NCBI GenBank assembly: GCA_017354895.1
Contig: CP071494.1
Location: 930,001-994,000 of the forward strand
Length of the DNA: 64,000 nt
Source of the DNA: Podospora comata
Lineage: Eukaryota; Ascomycota; Sordariomycetes; Sordariales; Podosporaceae
Direction: 5' to 3'
Of this stretch, positions 58,560 to 64,000 are shown one piece after another; within the stretch, counting starts at the first letter, position 1, and each line of letters begins with the position of its first letter. Made by a program: the position numbers and the translations under genes. The notes beneath the pieces are model-generated. The model searched no databases. It was not told the DNA's origin and saw only the letters and a list, made by a program, of their open reading frames with translations.

Positions 58560-59644
58560 GTTGTCGCGTGCCCGATGCGCGTTGAAATTGGTTTTGACAG
58601 GATGGTGGCTTCACGCCGAGAAAGTTTAAAGAAAACAAGAACCAAAGTCAAGTAGGCGTGGTAAACTTTGGGTGTCCTTTGTGTGTGTCTGTGTGTGGTC
58701 GGGCGGAACTTGGAGGTCGGGAGAAGACTTGGACCGCTGAAGAAAGTCCAACCACAGCGCGCGCGCAACGACCTCTCTGCCCAGACTGGCCCGTGGTGCT
58801 CCAACAGGGGTGTTCGCCGTAGGGGAAGATCACTGTGCATAAACCGAGATCAATGACAATAAACCCGAAGCTCCTTTCTTGTGTTCACTACTTATTGGCC
58901 GCCTTACGGAGACCACACCCGACCTTCCTCCGGAATATCTACACAATCCTTCCGGGCAACAAAACTGTCATCTTTTTCTTTTTCCTCTTCTCCTGAAGGC
59001 GGCAGAAGTCCAACCGCGCTAACGCTTGACGACAACGAGGGGTTACCAAACGGGGGGCTCCCGCGCTCGGATGCCCGGGGGATGGTGTCGCACAACCCTG
59101 GAATGGAGGCGTGCCACCCGCGCGAAGCCAAGAGGAAATTTTGTAGGTTATCTGCATGGGTTCTTTTTACCCGTTCATCAAAGGGGAAGATCGCGTGCGT
59201 TTTGCAAGCGTTCCGTGGTGTTGGGTCGGGTGGGAAACACTGGGTAACCGGCACTGTTGCCCAGAAGCCCGGTTATTCCTCTCAGCACCCAGCCCCGCTA
59301 GGGCCCTCGAGCTCAGGGGGCCTGGACCAGCCCCTTTTTTCGAGAAGGGTGTCATTGCATATCGAGAATTTGGCCGACAGTGACGGCACAGTTTGGTAGT
59401 GATCATGTCTTAAACCTTTGAAGACATCAGGTTTTGGTAGCAACAGACCAAGTCCAGAGCTGAGTTTTCGATATTCCACTAAACTCTTCGTGCTGCTCTA
59501 ATCTGTATTTTCAAAGTCTTCCTCGTGCGGGATAAGACCATCCAACCCTTTGAAGAAAAGACCAAAACAAACAACGCCCAGATCGCGAACCACAACTCCA
59601 AAACGCCCCCTATTCCCCCCCCCCACCACCCAACCATCACCTCC
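58560..59644. other. Intergenic, ArfGAP promoter and FTA4 3' region
   Basis: About 1.1 kb with no supported gene. It should hold the ArfGAP promoter and the 3' UTR of FTA4. Confidence 0.55.
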
Positions 59645-60394
59645 TCAAAACCTCCCCAACACCCCCTCAACCCCCTCCATCTCCTCATCCCCATCCAGAT
59701 CATCCCCCCGCCTCTTCAACCCAACCACCCGTCCCCCGACCCTCACAAGCAACATCCTCATCCTCTCCAACTCCTCTTCCACCTCCCCATTCCTCCCCAC
59801 CAAATTCTCCTGCACACACTCCCCCGCCCCCTCAAAAGGCTCCAACAGCTTCCTCAACCCCCTCAACCTCCCCACCCGCCCCTCAACCTCCTTCCTCTCC
59901 CCCTCCAACCTCTTTAATCTCCCAACCAGCTCCTCATACCTCCCCCTCTCCTCGTCCTCCCCATCATCACCCCCCCATCTATCCGCCAACCTCTCAATCA
60001 ACCCCCCCTCCGCTATTCATTATCAGCACCCACTCCTTTCCCTCATCATCTTGTTTTTGTATAGGTACGTACCTAAATCCTCCCCCTCCCTCACCCCTTC
60101 CCCCTCCCCCCCATCCCCCTCCAACTCCAGACTTTCGTAAGAAGACGAGATATAAAGCGCCTCAATCTGCTCAGCAACATGCCTCGTCGCCTGTGGCGCA
60201 TACACCCGTTTGCAGTGCTGCAGCACCCTGTTATTCAGCTTCGCCATCACGTCATTCACAGCCTTGTCCGGTAACTCCTCGTTTGTCGTCTGCCAGGCGC
60301 GGGACGGATGCAACGGGTTCGACAACGCGCGGGTTTGAGCACTCAAAAAGTTGGTTTTGAGGGATATGATTGTTGGCGGGGCGGTGTGTGACAT
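59645..60394 (-). CDS. FTA4: Kinetochore Sim4-complex subunit FTA4
   Basis: Small coiled-coil protein of the inner kinetochore (Sim4/COMA-type complex, CENP-U-like). Exons 60073..60394 and 59645..60012 (intron 60013..60072, donor GTACGT, branch GTGCTGAT, acceptor ATAG) give 229 residues. Recognised from the family opening PPTIISLKTNFLSAQTRALS, PSRAWQ, the block LNNRVLQHCKRVYAPQATRHVAEQIEALY and the C-terminal coiled coil with RYEELVGRLKRLEGERKEVE and LRGLRKLLEPFEG. It is Glu/Arg/Gly-rich. The coding strand of exon 2 is extremely G-rich with almost no C over about 350 bases. No start alternative is needed. Family call good; function inferred from it. Confidence 0.85.
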
Positions 60395-60871
60395 CTTGTC
60401 CGCTACCTACGACGGAAAAATAAAACCAGAGAAGAAGAGTAGATGTGACTCGGGGGTGATTTTGTCGGTGAGTTGTAAGTTGGAAGTTGAGCAAGTCGTG
60501 TAAGTTGACTGTTGTGAGTGAAAAGGCGACCAATGAGATGAATGGATGGGTGGGTTGGTGTTGTTTGATCAGAAGGAAGGGTTAGGGTTGAACTCGAGCT
60601 TCACAAACCATGAACTTCAAGACATCTTGGACTTCACAACATCACCACATTGCGAAGCAGATTGGCCAAACCAACGCTCTCTATTATTCCCAGTAAACTG
60701 CCAAAGAATGCAGCTTTGATCATATGGTATAATCGCTTCATCGCCATGGACATACACCGCAGCAAGACGTATGACTCGGATCAGAGCCTTCCCAAATGCA
60801 AACCTCACATGCTTCATCCCTCTTACCGGCCCACAGAACCCCAAAATTTGATGCTCCCTCTTCGTCTCCTC
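60395..60871. other. Intergenic, FTA4 promoter and 3' end of orphan membrane gene
   Basis: About 0.48 kb with no supported gene. It should hold the FTA4 promoter and the 3' UTR of the orphan gene. Confidence 0.6.
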
Positions 60872-62055
60872 TCAAGTCTCCCTATCCACAGAATATCTGC
60901 CGGTATCCCCAAAAGTCCACATCAACATGTCGGCAATATCACCCGCCAACCTTCTCATCTCTTGGTCCAATCCTCCATGTTGAGGCAGGTCAGGGTTCCC
61001 AAACAGCTCGATCCACTGGGGCACCATAACATTCACTCGAGCCTTTCTCTCGTCCATACTGGGTTCCCCATGTATTCTGCAGGCCATGGTAATAAACTCG
61101 GAGATGGTTGGTGGATAGACACGCGACCTCCTCACCAGATCCGTAATCTTGTTCTCGCAAGCCTGTGCCCGCTCTAACAAGCTGGGTACCTCGTCCATAG
61201 AGTCCTTGAGAAGTTTGATGACCTGAACACGCTGAGCTTGAGCTTCGATGTGTTCCTTGTAGGCACTGTGGTGCTGGTTAGCTTCTGTGATCATTGCTTA
61301 TCGAAGAGGGGTGGAGACGCACTGTTGGCAGCAAGAGACTGTATAGCCAAGAATAATGACTGGGATAGCCCAATATGTTTGCAGTAGTGTACAGCTCACG
61401 AACTATTTGCTATGTTAGTGGTGTATCTTGAAGTGGCCAGGAAGTTAGTAGAAACACTCACCGTCAGAAGGAACAGTAGAATGCCGTTGTACAGGAAACG
61501 ACGGTTGAACTGGTTGCGTGCCGCGACATAAACGGACCAAGTCGTAGCCAAATCACCGAGTCCAATTATGGGCCTCACCCGTGGCCCTCCCTCAAGCTTG
61601 CTGCTGAGTTCCCGCAAAGTGTTGCCCCACTTGTGCGCCTGTTTACGGAGTTGGATGGCGCTCCTCAGGTGCTGGACAAGCCGAGTCCTTGAGATCAAGT
61701 CGAACTCGATCTGGAGGTCCTCTGCGTCGTGGTCGAAGTTGCCCTCGCATCGGCTGGACACGCTAAGCGCATGTATAATATCGTCGCAAAGAACAAAGAT
61801 GCTGATGACGTCGTCGTGGCCCGGCCGATAGAAGATGTCGTGGAGAGATGCCAGATCAGCGTGCCAACAGGACAGCTCATTCTCGACAATACGTGGCACG
61901 TCTTCCAACTTGGGCACGTCTTCCAACTTGGGCCCGTCTTCCAACTTGGGCCCGTCTTCCAACTTAGGCCCGTCTTCCAACTTGGGGAATGGCATGGTTC
62001 GTCTTCGAGTAAAAAGGAAGCTGATGGATTCAAGAAATGTCCGCACCAGAATCAT
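60872..62055 (-). CDS. Unrecognised two-helix membrane protein with KLEDGP repeats
   Basis: Exons 61462..62055, 61323..61402, 60872..61265 give 355 residues. Intron 1 is 61403..61461 (GTGAGT, branch CACTAAC); intron 2 is 61266..61322 (GTGCGT, branch GCTAAC, CACAG). The joins keep one frame and create a continuous hydrophobic hairpin, about residues 186-224: YNGILLFLLT from exon 1 with FVSCTLLQTYWAIPVIILGY from exon 2, which supports them. The N-terminus (MILVRTFLESISFLFTRRR) is basic and hydrophobic, followed by five tandem six-residue units, KLEDGP or KLEDVP (25-54). The middle is helical and Leu/Arg-rich. The part after the membrane is a Gln/Glu/Lys-rich helical region. I know no family for it. 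Possibly a lineage-restricted membrane protein; a role cannot be assigned. Confidence 0.7.
61900..61987. repeat. 18-bp minisatellite encoding KLEDGP
   Basis: About five tandem units of 18 bases (gtcttccaacttgggcac type), differing at one or two positions that change Gly to Val or are silent. Units are a multiple of three, so copy number changes keep the frame. Confidence 0.9.
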
Positions 62056-62828
62056 GATGTCGACTGTTTCTCGGTTCGATTGGGGAGAAAGTGAGAGATG
62101 ATAAAAAGTAAGTGTATCAGTAAGTGTATCAGTAAGTGTTGGAAGTGAGGAGAAGAAAGAAATAAGTGATCCAGGAAAGAAAACCGCCTGATATACTTGG
62201 AAAAGACCAAGTGTTCAAATTTTGCGTTGGTGGGCAAAAACGTCATGTTGCCTAGTGGCGCTTTCAACCTTTCCATGCAAAATACGGTTGTGCCAAATGA
62301 CAACCTCTGGGGAAGGCATGATAGCCATGGAGGAAAGGCTTGCCTGATAACCTGGGAGCGCCATGGATGACAGGAAGGCATCGTCGGCGACCGCCGAATG
62401 TCCTAGGCTGCACCCTATTAATAAAGGGGTCAGTCATGCTTGACCAAAGTCAACAAGTAGATCAGACACTGGACAAGGGGCATCCAATTGCTACGAGATG
62501 GAAGTGTCCATGAGTCCATGACAGTTCTCCCGTTGGAGGAGGGGCCACCAAACGTCAAGCTTCGGCAAATCATCGGACCCGACCGCTGATTGCAGCTTTA
62601 GTTGCAGGGGAGAGCACCTGAGTGCGCCAAGCACTGCCGCCACAGCAAGCAGACCTAAGCAAATTGAGCGTCATCATTCAAGTGGTGCTCTGGCGAAAAA
62701 AGCTTGGGAAAGAGAAGCTCCCGTCGATATCCGTCTCCCCGCCCGCCATTGCGACGGCAAAAGGACGACAACACAACCAAACATGTGCACGGCTGCCTCG
62801 GTCTAGTTTTCCTTTTCCATCTCCCAAC
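62056..62828. other. Divergent promoter region, orphan membrane gene and 3'-most gene
   Basis: About 0.77 kb between two diverging start codons, containing the 12-bp repeat at its left end and no other recognisable element. Confidence 0.55.
62107..62139. repeat. 12-bp tandem repeat just upstream of the orphan gene
   Basis: Nearly three copies of agtaagtgtatc, about 50 bases before the start codon of the orphan membrane gene, probably in its leader. Confidence 0.75.
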
Positions 62829-64000
62829 ATGCGGTCGCAGTTGACTCGCAATGCCCACCGTCGACTGCTGGCCGGCGGCCCTGGCGCCCCTCCATGTCCC
62901 GCTTCTGTGCTCTCGAGCTATCACGCCCGCGCTCGATGTCTCGCTGCCTCGACACCTTCGTTGACATTCACGACACCACCTCGAAGAACCTTCTTTGGCG
63001 TTTTCAAGAAGCCTGCCCGCGAACTCAAAGCTCCCGACGTCCCGCCTGGCTATGAAGTCTTGCTCCAGTTCAGGGCCCTCGAGGTCGAAGATGCCCGCCC
63101 ACCCGAAAGAGAAGGCTTGGTCACCGGCTTCAAGGAGTTTTTCCATCATATGAGGAAGCGCGGAGGAGCAGCAAAAATAGGCCGCCGTATCAGTGTTCCT
63201 GGGTCCATAAACTCGACCCAGGCCTTTCTAGCCGTGCGGCTGTTGCGCCATCTTTTATCCACCGAAGGCGGAGGAGACTCTTTTACTTTTGCAGATCTCA
63301 AGCTCATACTCGAGATTGCTGTGCGGCCGCCGAGAGGAAAGGCGGATAACCACCTCGAGTTGGTGAGGTTGGTGTATGGAGAAACGAAGCGGAGAATAGA
63401 CCATATGCGGACCATCGGGCTGAGCGAGGAGGAGATCACGCAGGCGATTGGCATCTCGGACAGAGATCAAACCACGTTCTTTACCTATTTCATTACCGCC
63501 CTTACGAGGTTCGGGGCATCGCAGGAGGCTGTGGAGAGGATGAACGACTACCAGGAGAACCTCCCAAAGCCGTCGCGGGTAGGGCCTTATACTGATGATG
63601 GCTTTAAGGTTATTCAGAAAGCAAACTGGATGTGGATGCAAGTCCTGCGAGGGCTTGCTAACGAAGGTTTGGAAGATGAACTGATTCGATCATTCAGCAA
63701 ACTGGTCAAGGAAAACGGCGTCAAGTACTTGGCTGGCGTTCACGAGATCTTGACGACATTCTACGCCGAGCGCAACAGAGTTGAAGAAACAAAGAAATGG
63801 TTTAGCAAGCCACTGTTTGCTGGGAGCATCAACCCTGAAACATACATGGCGGTGGTACGATTTGCGCTACGAAACAACGAGCAAGAGTGGCTGGAATCGG
63901 TCATGGAAGGTGTAGTCAACTCCAAGCCAACAAAGCAGGTCTGGGACGTTGTATTTCAATGGGCCGTCTTGGCCAAGGGGAAGGGCGTGGAAGATATCAA
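62829..64000 (+). CDS. Probable mitochondrial helical-repeat (PPR-like) protein, 5' part
   Basis: Open frame from ATG at 62829 to the window end with no stop, 390 residues visible, no intron needed. The N-terminus (MRSQLTRNAHRRLLAGGPG) is rich in Arg and Ser and lacks acids for about 40 residues, then TTPPRRTFFGVFKKPAREL, as in mitochondrial import signals with a processing site. The rest looks all-helical, in units of about 35 residues, for example FSKLVKENGVKYLAGVHEIL, VEETKKWFSKPLFAGSINPE and YMAVVRFALRNNEQEWLESV, resembling degenerate PPR motifs. Such proteins stabilise or translate mitochondrial mRNAs. The PPR call is an inference from pattern; the gene continues beyond the window. Confidence 0.65.
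   Translation, partial: MRSQLTRNAHRRLLAGGPGAPPCPASVLSSYHARARCLAASTPSLTFTTPPRRTFFGVFKKPARELKAPDVPPGYEVLLQFRALEVEDARPPEREGLVTGFKEFFHHMRKRGGAAKIGRRISVPGSINSTQAFLAVRLLRHLLSTEGGGDSFTFADLKLILEIAVRPPRGKADNHLELVRLVYGETKRRIDHMRTIGLSEEEITQAIGISDRDQTTFFTYFITALTRFGASQEAVERMNDYQENLPKPSRVGPYTDDGFKVIQKANWMWMQVLRGLANEGLEDELIRSFSKLVKENGVKYLAGVHEILTTFYAERNRVEETKKWFSKPLFAGSINPETYMAVVRFALRNNEQEWLESVMEGVVNSKPTKQVWDVVFQWAVLAKGKGVEDI

Noticed and set aside
1-64000. Transposons, LTR elements or virus-derived genes
   Set aside because: No transposase, integrase, reverse transcriptase or capsid-like frame and no long terminal repeats were seen; only short simple repeats.

Overview
The window is a stretch of nuclear DNA from a filamentous ascomycete, most likely a member of the Sordariales. 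The evidence is: short spliceosomal introns (about 50-110 nt) with GTANGT-like donors and CTAAC/CTGAC branch sites a few bases before the acceptor; long intergenic spacers; and a typical fungal gene set (AA9 polysaccharide monooxygenase, Sim4-complex FTA4, DUF3405, DUF6536, UPF0390). I rebuilt exon-intron structures by hand from splice signals, frame and family knowledge. No homology search was possible.

Layout. 0-3 kb: a decayed HAD-type phosphatase gene and the coatomer epsilon subunit, both on the minus strand. 5-12 kb: a DUF6536 membrane protein, a kelch-repeat protein and, converging on them, the 24 kDa subunit of respiratory complex I. 13-21 kb: a secreted AA9 monooxygenase, a 64-residue membrane protein with a leader intron, and inositol-3-phosphate synthase. 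20.4-25.6 kb: a gene-poor gap. 25.6-28.3 kb: a two-LIM-domain protein. 28.3-32.6 kb: mostly non-coding, with a fragment of a Pac2-like WOPR regulator gene. 32.6-37.2 kb: a DUF3405 Golgi-type protein and a small Ser/Asn-rich protein. 38.6-49.1 kb: dCMP deaminase, ATG7, a UPF0390 protein, a group II PLP decarboxylase and a SAM methyltransferase. 49.6-60.4 kb, all minus strand: a calpain-like protease, an ArfGAP with UBA and Gln-rich tail, and the kinetochore protein FTA4. 60.9-62.1 kb: an unrecognised membrane protein with a six-residue tandem repeat. 62.8-64 kb: the 5' part of a gene probably encoding a mitochondrial helical-repeat protein.

The genes do not form one pathway. They are mainly housekeeping functions (vesicle coats and Arf cycling, respiration, autophagy, inositol and nucleotide metabolism, kinetochore) plus accessory ones (LPMO, methyltransferase, decarboxylase). 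I see no secondary-metabolite cluster, tRNA, rRNA, CRISPR or recognisable transposon or virus-derived element.

The most unusual signals are a repeated within-gene switch from C-rich to G-rich coding strand seen in many genes, two broken or truncated host genes (HAD phosphatase and Pac2/WOPR), the orphan repeat-bearing membrane protein, and several odd introns: micro-exons of 12, 17 and 20 nt, a 54-nt stop-free intron, and an intron framed by poly-C and poly-A.
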